Positions 1-9,456 of a DNA stretch of 64,000 bases are shown in pieces. A program made the position numbers and the translations under genes. The notes beneath the pieces are model-generated. The model worked only from the letters and a program-made list of their open reading frames with translations, was not told the DNA's origin and ran no database searches. Source of the stretch: Euonymus europaeus (lineage: Eukaryota > Streptophyta > Magnoliopsida > Celastrales > Celastraceae); contig OY756967.1 in NCBI GenBank assembly GCA_963580455.1, forward strand, positions 2,936,501 through 3,000,500, given 5' to 3'. Numbering within the stretch: the stretch's first letter is position 1; each line of letters begins with the position of its first letter.

Positions 1-1384
1 TGTTCTCCGGTGCCTCCAATATCAATACCGTTTGTAGTGCCACCACTCCATGGACCATCCGTAACATCCTCAGTGACTTTTATACAATACGGCTCTCCAT
101 CTACAGATATGTGAATAGTCTTGTTAATCTCTTCCTTGCCTGTTGCAACCAAGACCTTTGCGACATCCAGTCTGAGCTTCCCTACTGTAGCAGCGTCCAA
201 CAATAATGTTGACTTACCAAATAAATCTCCAATCATCATGATTAGCCCCACGTTCCAAGCATGAAGAGGGATGCCTTCACATCTCAGCCAAACAAACCTT
301 TCCTCACATGTTGCTCCTTTGCTCCATGGTTTAACGATCTCAAACCACTCTTCCATCCAAGAAAGATTCTCTTCAATAGTGGTATTCATTTGTGTGGATG
401 TTGGAAATGTTAGCAAAACTAAGCTCCCCCCCCCCCCAACGGAGTAGGGAAGCATGGGATTTTCCTATCTATTTTGTACCTATGAAGCATTTGATGATAA
501 ACTGAACATTGCCTCAGCTTACCAATAGCCGATTGTTCTGCCCATTCCTTATCTTTTGATACAGTAAAATACTCCAAATCAAATCCTTGCTGGAGGACTT
601 CTTTCTGCTTGTAGACATGCTGATTATCACTATTATCAATGATCTGCTGCGGGTGATTCTTCTGAGTAGGTATACCTCCCGAATCCAAGTGCTTCCCTTT
701 AACTATATCAACGAATTGAACTCCAGCCTTCCTCTCTGATGACTCGATTTGCTTCTGAACTTCACTTTTGCCTGTGACATGCTGACCTCGAGCATTAGGT
801 TGTCTTGAGTTGTGCGTGAACTTTACTCGATTTGCCCGCAGCTTGTATGATCCCAACCACATGTTGCTTAATCTCCCCAATATCATTTCTTCATTGTCTG
901 ATTTGCTAAACCTGACGAAACCAAATCTCACTCTTTTTCTGCTTAATTTTGATGAAATATAAATTTCCTCCACTGTCCCATAATAGGAGAAAGTCTTCTT
1001 TAGTGCTGCAGCATTCCAATCTGGAGGAAAATTTTCAAAATAGAACTTGGCAGTTGATGGTAAGTTGGGTAACTGGTTAGTGTCGTAGTGATGGTTCAGG
1101 ATGTGTGGATTATATGTTTGCTGAGGTTGTCGGTGGCTGTTGCCATGCGGTTGAGATGTTTTAGACAGAGGGACATTGTTTGAGGTAGCATATGATCGTG
1201 AAATAGATTGATTTTGGTTTCCAAGGTCGGTTGTAGGTCCGATTTCTACCTGTCCGCAGCTGAAAGAGTGCGCTCGGAGCTCCGGCCAGTTCTGATCTGT
1301 TGGGAAACTCTGTTTCGCTCTCTTACTTTCTCTCTCCATAATGTCCATACACATCGTCACTGTTGAGCATAGCAATGCGAGCAT
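1..1384 (-). pseudogene. LINE ORF1-like RRM protein, frameshifted and cut by the window edge
   Basis: An open frame of 321 codons ends at 419. Residues about 112-190 form an RNA-recognition motif, with RNP2-like FYFENFP (114-120) and RNP1-like RVRFGFVRFS (151-160), preceded by a Q/N/S-rich stretch. RRM-bearing ORF1 proteins are known from plant L1-type LINEs (BNR group), where they bind element RNA. The frame shifts in a 12-C run at 426-437. Downstream, in the next frame, about 130 more codons continue to base 1 and read like the DUF4283-type region of such proteins (motif WMEEWFEIVKPW). One base of slippage in the run would account for the break, so it could be a real mutation or a sequencing error. 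The in-frame ATG at 1339 (MERESKRAK) may be the true start. The endonuclease/reverse transcriptase ORF2 would lie outside the window. A host RRM gene is less likely. Confidence 0.6.
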
Positions 1385-1748
1385 GTATAGTCAAACGCTC
1401 TAAAATGTAGATTAATCTTCACGGATCCATTGAAGTAGTTTCTGTATTTTCCACATTGTGACTTTGTGAGAGCATAACTGAGGCACATTTGTTGCCAGAT
1501 CGAAATCAGGCTCTGCGGATGTCTTAGCCAAATAAGCTTAAGCTAGGTGTTAGGTAACGCATAAATTTTTTAATAACGTATAAATTATAAAACATATAAC
1601 TGTCATATAATCTATCAAATAAATTATATAATATTTGGTAAAACATAAGTTTATGACAAAAGTATAAACTGTCAATTCACTATTATGAATATATAAAATC
1701 GTTTAATAATGAAATAGAGGCGTTAATTATAACATATATTTAAGTAAG
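1385..1748. other. AT-rich non-coding sequence upstream of the LINE ORF
   Basis: I see no gene here. The first about 170 bases could be the element's 5' untranslated region. The rest is AT-rich intergenic sequence with no open frame of note. Confidence 0.4.
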
Positions 1749-2060
1749 AATATTTTACAAACAAAATTAACAAAATTATTATAACGTAGTTGATTAATGT
1801 CTTGTAATTCTCATTCTCGATCTATAATGTGCACAGAGACAAATATGATATAAAAAAAACCCTCAACAGCACAATAACTCGCATTTACCCACTAACAATA
1901 AAATAATATTTTACAAACAAAATTAACAAAATTATTAAAACGTAGTTGATTAATGTCTTGTAATTCTCATTCTCGATCTATAATGTGCCCAGAGACAAAT
2001 ATGATATAAAAGAAACCCTCAACAGCACAATAACTCGCATTTACCCACCAACAACAAAAA
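1749..2060. repeat. 156-bp tandem duplication, two units
   Basis: Unit 1 is 1749-1904 and unit 2 is 1905-2060. They match almost base for base, both starting AATATTTTACAAAC and both carrying the CTCATTCTCGATCTATAATG core, with only a few substitutions. Bases 2061-2444 hold no feature I recognise and may be the 3' flank of the small gene that ends at 2445. Confidence 0.85.
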
Positions 2061-2444
2061 GGGTGCAATAGAAAGGGAAAATGTCAATCATCCAAGTCCT
2101 AGTTTTTGAGATGCAAAATTGTTCCCCTTATAATTGACTTGAATCAAAACAACGACATGCTAAGTAAAAAGAAACTTCACTTTAATTCACAGCATAGTTG
2201 TTTTCAATTGCCATATACCAGGATTACTAGACTAGACTACATTTTCCGAAGGAACTTCAGTCCAAAACAAAGGAATTATGACTGTTCAGATAATTTATTA
2301 TCTAACTAGTATAATTGCACACTTTAAAAGGGTTATTACAACTGGAAAGTTGTGAGCTCATTGCTAGTGCAATACCAGTAGGAGTGTAGGACAAACTAGA
2401 AGGTTTGGTCCTTCAATAGCAACTTGAAGACTGTAAATTCATTT

Positions 2445-4049
2445 TTAGTTTTGGGTTTTTGTCCCACCAGGTCCACTAGTTGGATCAAGATTCTAACATC
2501 ATCTCATCCAGAAGATATTCTTCTATGAGTTCAATCATTTAGAAATCTTAATATGATAACTCACAACCATGTTAACGGCCAAATCATGCTAAATGAGATT
2601 TTCTTTAAGGAAAAAAAAAACAATAGGAATCCTCCATATGAGCATGTGAAAATCATTGCAAATGCAGCACAAAACAACATAATGTACTCATACCTTTTTC
2701 TTAAGAACTGCCTTCAGACGAGGAAGAATGCCAACTCGAACCTGCGAACAAAAGCAAACTACTATTATTATTGCGACTCTCTAGGAAAAGCATTGATGTC
2801 GAGCTGTTAACAGCTAATGGTAATCCATAAACTCTGTTTGACTCAATAAGTGTTCCATATTCTTATCCTATTGACAGATCTGTTGATTACATAAGGATCA
2901 GAGAAGTAACTGACAAGAATATGTTTAATACATCTGTTGGACCATCTACTTAGGAATACATAGGAAGCTTCAACATTAATTGTGATTTCATTTACAAGTC
3001 ATTTACATCTTGCTGCATTTAGGATGCCAGAAGGTCTCATTATCAACAAAGGTAAGCGACTGAATACAAATTTTTCCACATGTACAGGATTATACTTTTT
3101 CAGGTTTATACAAGTGAAGTAAATATAGAAATATGCCATTTCTAAGTTCCATGCTCATAGATGTGAAGAACCAACTTCCTAACAAAAGTCATTGCGACTG
3201 TTTTCTATCCAAGTATATTATTGATATGGTCGGGAACTTGAGATAAACTTTTGCTATAATTGTAATTGGAATCATTGCAATATGTGATGAAAAAATTAGC
3301 AAACTTAGAGCATTGCATATGTAAACTGGGATTTGCCAAACAAGAATCAATAACTACAGTCAAACTCAACATATGGGGCCTTACCTTAGCAGGTTCAATA
3401 GCCTATGGAAAATCCAGAAAGGCGGTGCGGGCATCATCCAGGTATGAAATTGAGCTAAAAATCAGGAATACATCCTTGAAGATAAACTACCTACAGCATA
3501 AATCGCTGGAATTAATATAAGCAGAAAATAAATTCCACATTAGACAGCATGAAGCATCTTCACTTCAGCAACATATATAGCTAAGCGAAAACAAGTTCAG
3601 CCATAAAGAGAGTACTATTCATTTCTGTAGGACTCAGAGAGCGAATTTCAATACAATCAAACTACTCTAATCAGTAGTCGCTCGGTAAGTAACACACAAA
3701 TTAACATCCGATTTCATGACAAGATCCAGTAATTAAACAAAATTTTTTAGAGGAACGTCTTGAAGGATTTAATCATACAAAGCATAGTATAACCTATTTC
3801 TTTGTTATTTATCCAAAAAAAAAAAAAAAAAGATAATCAAACACAACGACAGGAAAGATCTTCAAGTAGACTATTCTTCATATGTTTTCTTGGCAAGAAA
3901 CTGATACATGAACCAGATGCTTAATGCTTTATCGATTTTTCTAGTATAGTCTAGATAATCAAAGAATCAACAATGCGCAAACAGCAATACGAGACAGAAT
4001 TGAAAAATCATACCCCTACCTAATTCGTTGTTGTTGTTCTTCTTCATCG
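2445..4049 (-). CDS. Probable small multi-exon gene, product unknown
   Basis: I do not recognise the product. On the minus strand, segments with good splice sites join in one frame: 3385-3402 (AIEPAK, donor AAG/GTAAGG), 2694-2741 (16 codons starting VRVGILPRLK, acceptor TTCGCAG, donor AAG/GTATGA) and 2445-2492 (NLDPTSGPGGTKTQN, then TAA). A likely first exon ends at 4022 with donor TTAG/GTAGGG and offers an ATG at 4049 (MKKNNNNEL), but it does not join in frame to the 18-nt segment, so at least one exon is unplaced. The C-terminus is lysine-rich and basic. The upstream region has a telo-box-like motif and several TGGGCC site II elements, typical of housekeeping ribosomal and mitochondrial genes. 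Splice-like signals also exist on the plus strand around 3390-3442, so the strand is not certain. Confidence 0.33.
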
Positions 4050-4100
4050 GTGAGACATGCAGGTTGCCGCACCGATGGAGACCATCATTTTCTCAAGCTA

Positions 4101-4339
4101 AAACCCTCTGCCGCTTTCGTTGTATGTAATTCAATTTTTCGAAACGATTCATATTATTTGTAATTTTGTATGTGAATTTTGAGGCGCGTATTTTGCTTTC
4201 TTTTTCGGTAAGCATCTAGAATGGAAGAAAAAGAGAGAGGAGGAAATGATGGGCCATGATCTGAACTGGAGGCGATTAGCTTCGGGCCATATGGGCCCTT
4301 CAGGTTGGAACTTAGTTGCATTCTCTACAGTTTTGGGCT
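4101..4339 (-). promoter_or_regulatory. Site II / telo-box promoter region
   Basis: AAACCCT lies at 4101-4107. TGGGCC or TGGGCT motifs lie at 4250-4255, 4292-4297 and 4334-4339. Site II elements combined with a telo-box are a known signature of growth-linked plant promoters. Here they sit just upstream of the small minus-strand gene ending near 4050. Confidence 0.5.
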
Positions 4340-5261
4340 TGGCCCTTTATCAATAAGAATCAGAGTGAGAAAACCCTTCTTGATTTGACGCATCTCTTGG
4401 GACTAGTTGTGACACGCTCAAGAGATGATTCCCCTTGTGCTGTCTGGAATAAACGATCCTATGAAAGATGTGAACATTGATTCTTAAGCCAAAAAATGTG
4501 TTGGTTGTGTGAAAAAGATCGGACATTTGCTTATATACCATTCACTTAGATGATGTCAATCTAGATCCGATGTGAGATAAAGTCTTTACAAGAATCAAAT
4601 CACAAGTAAACGCACAGAAGGCTTCAATCTGTTTCCAACTTGGATACTGGAGCATGCATCACTCACAAATTTGACCAATGCACAAAGCTTGTAATTCAGC
4701 CAACTATCAGAACTCAGAAGAATAATGCCTCAAGTGAAGAAAATAAATTATTTACAAAGTTACAAACTGGCATTGGCAGAAGGAAAGCCAGACTGACGTT
4801 ATAGAAAAATGGTTTGGTCCTAAGGTAATGATAAATAATTAAATATATACCATCACCAATCCATTTCTACACAACCCCCTTCGGTAGGTTATTAACATAG
4901 GGCACCGCCAGGGCAAACTAAGAGAAACAAACCCCCTTCGCTAGGTTATTAACATAGGGCACCACCAGGGCCAACTAAGAGAAACAAGTGAAGAAGGAAG
5001 AAAATCATGCTTCTGCTTTCTCTGTATGGCATGATGAGTTATTGGAAGAAAAATAGAACGATTTCATGACTCAGAGTCTTGTCGATCAAACTGCTACTAA
5101 ACCTACACTGGCAAAAGAAATCCATGAACAGGTAAGGAAGTCTGGAATGCTTTTGCAATCCCTGAACAAAAAAAGGTCAAAATAAAATTAGCAATAGGGC
5201 TACATGAGCATTGAACTTAACCAACTTACCATCTGTACTCCAAAGTGTTTAGTTTCCCGTA
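4340..5261. other. Intergenic and 3' flank of the EIL3 gene
   Basis: I found no gene. The right part is probably the 3' untranslated region of the EIN3-family gene whose stop codon is at 5262. The only structure seen is the 57-bp tandem duplication listed separately. Confidence 0.4.
4874..4987. repeat. 57-bp tandem duplication
   Basis: Two adjacent units, 4874-4930 and 4931-4987, both begin ACCCCCTTCG and share the ATTAACATAGGGCACC core. They differ at only a few positions. Confidence 0.85.
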
Positions 5262-7771
5262 CTATGATGCAAAGTATTGCATTATGTCGTCGTCATAAAA
5301 TAGTCCATCAAGTGAACTTGTGCTGTCCAGTCCGGTAGTAAATGGGCTACCGAGCCCTCCAAAATCTAATGATAGACTATTCAGCGGAGATCCAAAATTA
5401 GTATCAACAGGTCTGTATGGCTCATTGTGAAATGGTTCTTTTGAGAAAGGATTCAACTCTCCTTCAACAAATTCATTTCCATTCCCATGGAGCGCTGGTA
5501 AATCAACCCCATTGTCCTCTGGCCTAATCTGTGGTACATTCATTGACATCATCGAGTACTGCCCATCATGACTGGGCCCAAATTCAGCCGATGGATTGTA
5601 GATGTTGTAGGTAGCTCCTTGTTGCAACTCCATGCTTTGAACCAATGGATAAAGTGAGGGCCTTCCATCCACATACATGCTCTGCGACGAGACTATATTG
5701 GTCGGTTGAATGGAAGAAGAGTGGTTGGACTGCGATGCTGGTAGTTGGGACTGGCTTGCAGTACCCATCTCCTTAGATCTCAAAGCTGTAATTGTATCGT
5801 TTTCTTTGTGGGTGTCGCACATTTGATATACAACTGCTTGGGAATCAGCATGGTTTATATCAGGTAAAGTGTTTCTCTGCTCAGCTTGTGGATGCTCGCT
5901 TGAAGGAGGCACAGCCTGTTGATTCTCATTGCTTGATTTTGCTCGAGATCTTTTTCTCCTTGGTTGCCTTTTGCCTTGCTCTTGCTGCTGGATGGTATGA
6001 GAAGGCTCATCCCTCAGAGTGCTTAATGGTTCCATATCCACTTGTTGATTTCTCCTATCATCTTTGGATGAAACAGAACCTACTCCTTCGTCAGCACCAT
6101 CAACGTCATAGTCACTGTCACTGCTAGTGGCCTGTCGCTTCTTACCACCATGTCCAGCTGAAGGCATTTCGCTGACACCTGATGACCCATTATCACTGCT
6201 AGGCTGCCGAATGAGAGACTCCTCACGACTTAAAACTCCCAACCAAATTGCACTCTCCTTTGCAGTCATTTTATCCTGCAAGCATTTTGACTGCCGCACA
6301 TGTCTTCTAATCTTAGCAATATTGGGTGACATGTGCTTTATCACAGCTGTTAACACCCCAACTTTCCACATCTTCTTAAGGTCATGTGGTTTCTTATAAG
6401 GAGGACTCTGACCCTGAGGAAGCCCTAATTTGACCCACCAATCTTCATTCCCAGTTGGCCACCAAGGTGGTGGAACCCCCTTCTCCAAGGGATACTTCCT
6501 CTGAGGCGGATCACAGTGTTGCATCAAAGAAGACAAGAGAGAGCCCAGAGTTGCATCTTGCAGGTCCTGAAGAAAATTTTGAGGGCTCCCATTTCGATTG
6601 TTAACTGACTCGGCCATGGCAAGACACTCGGCCTCATACTTTGCAATTGCTGCTGGGCCATTCTTATCAAACTTCACCTTTTCTTTCCACCAAGCTCTTA
6701 TGTTATCTGATGCACCACTTACAGGTTTACCCTTCTCAGGAATGATGCCATACACGAATCCACGTGCTTTGCACACTTCCATTAGCTTCAACATGTACTT
6801 CAGAATGCCATCTTGGGCTCTCGACATTTTCTTTCTCTGAGCCTGATCAGAGGCTGGCTTGGATTTCTGTTTCTCTGCAGCTTGCAGAGCTGCAAGCTTC
6901 TGCCTTTCTTTAATTCTGTTTAGTTTGATGCGATCCTTCCACATTCGTCTCTCCAAGTCTTCCGCCTCAATTTCTTCATCACTGACATCTTTTTCCGCGA
7001 TGTTGTCACACCTTATGTCATCAGCTTCAATATCCGAGCTGTCACTCAACATGACAGCAACCATCAGAAGATGCTAAATTCAATCAAGTTACAATAATTC
7101 TCTCTTCAAAAGCAAGGGAATCAGCAAAAATGAAATCCGCCAATATCTAAACCTTACAAGTTAATTTCCAGTGGCTCACCAATCAAAATCGTAAACTAAA
7201 CTGGACCAAATAGCTGTGTTCAGTCCAGTTATGTCGAGGTTTGTCTCTTCGTTCCAATCCAATAAAATCCTACAATTTCAAATCTTCTATTGCCTAACAT
7301 TTTCTCGGGAACCAAACAATTTAAATATATCCAATAAGATCCCGTTATTCAACCAATTAACAACCAAAATCCTGTTCTCTATTCAAGCTAAACCAATTTC
7401 AATGGAAACATCTCCCCATAACGATCAATAAAAAAGGCTTAGGCCTACATTAGAAGAAATGAGAGATCTCAAACCATAAAACTGCAGCCAACTTCAATTT
7501 AATGAAAAAATTCATAGGTCACCAAAATACATCGATAAGCAAACCCAATTTGAATTCCAACAACCTAAACTTCAATCGCCCCCAAAACACCGTACAATCG
7601 AATCAAAGGGACTTGAGCAAATCACGAATGAAATACTGAATAAAACAGAAAATTCGGTATGCATACGATAAAGTAAACACCATAAGAAGAAAAATGAAAA
7701 AGATGGGTATTGGAGAAAACACAATTTAAGTCTCACCAGATATCAGCTGCAATATCTTCAAGTGCACCCAT
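5262..7771 (-). CDS. EIL3: EIN3-like transcription factor, EIL3/SLIM1 type
   Basis: EIN3-family DNA-binding protein. The Arabidopsis relative EIL3/SLIM1 controls the sulphur-limitation response, whereas EIN3 and EIL1 act in ethylene signalling. The large exon (5262-7044) holds the acidic segment [16 protein letters not shown], the block [16 protein letters not shown], the [10 protein letters not shown] motif and [17 protein letters not shown], together the conserved N-terminal half. A Q/S/N-rich C-terminal half with a basic RRKRSRAKS stretch ends [25 protein letters not shown] and [14 protein letters not shown] match EIL3 rather than EIN3. An open frame begins at 7064 with MVAVMLS, but I prefer a start at 7771: exon 7737-7771 encodes [11 protein letters not shown] plus two bases and has a GTGAGA donor. 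Splicing to an AG at 7045-7046 then continues in frame as [10 protein letters not shown], giving about 605 residues and a 692-bp intron. Family N-termini, as I recall them, begin with a similar MG-D/E-I pattern. Confidence 0.93.
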
Positions 7772-7865
7772 GATCGAACCCTATCACTCAGGATTTGAAA
7801 CCTATAAACCCGAAAGGTTCTTGCTTTCTTGTCACCTTACCTATAACACGAGAGAGATTGAAGCG

Positions 7866-8197
7866 AAACCCTAAAAGGTGGTATTCAACCCAGAAAAGCT
7901 TTTTGGCACGGAACACAATGGTAAGATTCAATTCATAAAGATTAAAAAAAAAAAGGTACTGGATTTGAGGAAGGGAGAGAGAGATTGGACCAAATACAGA
8001 GAACCGGAGATACAACAATGTGAGGCAGCCCGCAGACGAGAAGTCCAAACTGGACAAAAACTCCAATAGAGTTTGCCACCAACGAGGATTAATCACCTGC
8101 GGGCGCGCTCGATATAAATCGGTTGATATTACTAAATCTTGATAAATTAATCTAATAATAATTCTTCCTGGGCCTTTTGATGATCAGCCCAACGGGC
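7866..8197 (-). promoter_or_regulatory. EIL3 5' leader and promoter with telo-box and site II motifs
   Basis: A perfect telo-box AAACCCTA lies at 7866-7873 on the plus strand, within the probable leader. TGGGCC is at 8169-8174, AGCCCA (TGGGCT on minus) at 8186-8191 and GGGCC just after. This fits a promoter firing leftward into EIL3. The small open frames at 7788-8096 lie in this leader and I do not count them as genes. Confidence 0.5.
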
Positions 8198-8267
8198 CTC
8201 CTCTCATTTGCCTATCCGCTATGTTGGTAACCAAGCTACATTATTTCAACTAATGTGAACAGAATAA

Positions 8268-8951
8268 GGTGATGTTTGGCTGTGAGAATGGAGGTGGAAT
8301 GGAGGTGGAATATGGAATGGGGTATTCCATTCCATCATTTGGTGTTAAAAAAAATTGAGGGAATGGAATATTCCATTCCATTCCCTCATCTCTCTCTCAT
8401 CAATTTTCATTCCCACATTTTTATGTGGGAATGAATCATTCCATGTGGAATAGAGGACAAAATGACTATTTTGTCCTCAAATAAATATTAATTAATATAT
8501 TTTGATAAATTAATATAAATTAATATATTTTATTTTATTTTAATTTGTTAGAAATATAATTTATTAACTTTAATTTTGTTAACTTTAATTTGTAAATATT
8601 AATTATATATTTTGATAAATTAATATTAATTAATATATTTTATTTTATTTTATTTTAATTTTTTAGTTATTATAATTTGTTAATTATATAATTTTGACTC
8701 CATTTTAATTTGTTAATTATATATAATTATAAATGCACAATAAAATATATTGATTATACATAATTGTAAAGAAGGGACATAATGGACAAAACACAACTTC
8801 ATTCTCATTCTCATTCCCAGTTTTTATACATACCAAACGTGAGAATCAAAATATCATTCCCACTCCCATTCTCATTCTCATTCCATTCTCATTCCCATTC
8901 CCATTCTCATTCCCATTCCCTCTCAAACCATTCTAAAAACCAAACGACCCC
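8268..8951. mobile_element. Tourist-like (PIF/Harbinger) MITE, 684 bp
   Basis: The element is flanked by TAA at 8265-8267 and 8952-8954, the 3-bp target duplication usual for PIF/Harbinger elements. Its ends are inverted: GGTGATGTTTGG on the left and, read from the right, GGGGTCGTTTGG. Subterminal regions are full of GGAATG or CATTCC repeats. The centre is very AT-rich with a duplicated ATTAATATATTTTGATAAAT block. It has no coding capacity. The H/S-rich open frame at 8782-9045 is a by-product of the CATTCC repeats. Confidence 0.8.
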
Positions 8952-8954
8952 TAA

Positions 8955-9456
8955 AAGATGCAGATTCAGTGCACATGAAACACGAGGAATTGCATTAAAT
9001 TCAAATGCATTAAATAAAGTGTCTCATATTATAAGAATTATTTAAATATAAAATTTTAAAAATAAAAAGTTATGCCAAAGGAGAGGTCGCGTACCATTCG
9101 AATAGGTTGTATGAGTGGTATAATTGTATTTTTGAATGCCAATTATAATTGTATTTTATCAAAAAATTTATAAAATTTTGTAGTTATAGACATTCTTTTC
9201 AAACCATGTAAATCTCTCTCGTGCTTCTTCTCTTATATTTATTTGATCACTTTTTATCATATATATATGTCTATATTTGTGTGGCCAAAGTTAAAACAAA
9301 ACTCGCTAAAATTATCTAACACACGCATGAACAAGAATTCAAATAAACAACATAAACATGGTCCAATTCAAGAAAATCACTACGAAAGAAATTACATATT
9401 TGTGTAGCAGTAGCGAACTCCAAGTGAAAACTGAAAAGAGACAGGACCATCTGAGC
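8955..9456. other. Intergenic, includes the MCTP 3' flank
   Basis: AT-rich with no gene seen. The right-hand 100-150 bases probably belong to the 3' untranslated region of the MCTP gene whose stop is at 9457. Confidence 0.4.

Noticed and set aside
7788..8096. 102-codon minus-strand frame upstream of EIL3
   Set aside because: Lies in the EIL3 leader/promoter, has no recognisable domain and overlaps telo-box sequence.
8782..9045. Histidine/serine-rich open frame
   Set aside because: Produced by CATTCC/CATTCTC repeats at the end of the Tourist-like MITE; runs past its boundary.
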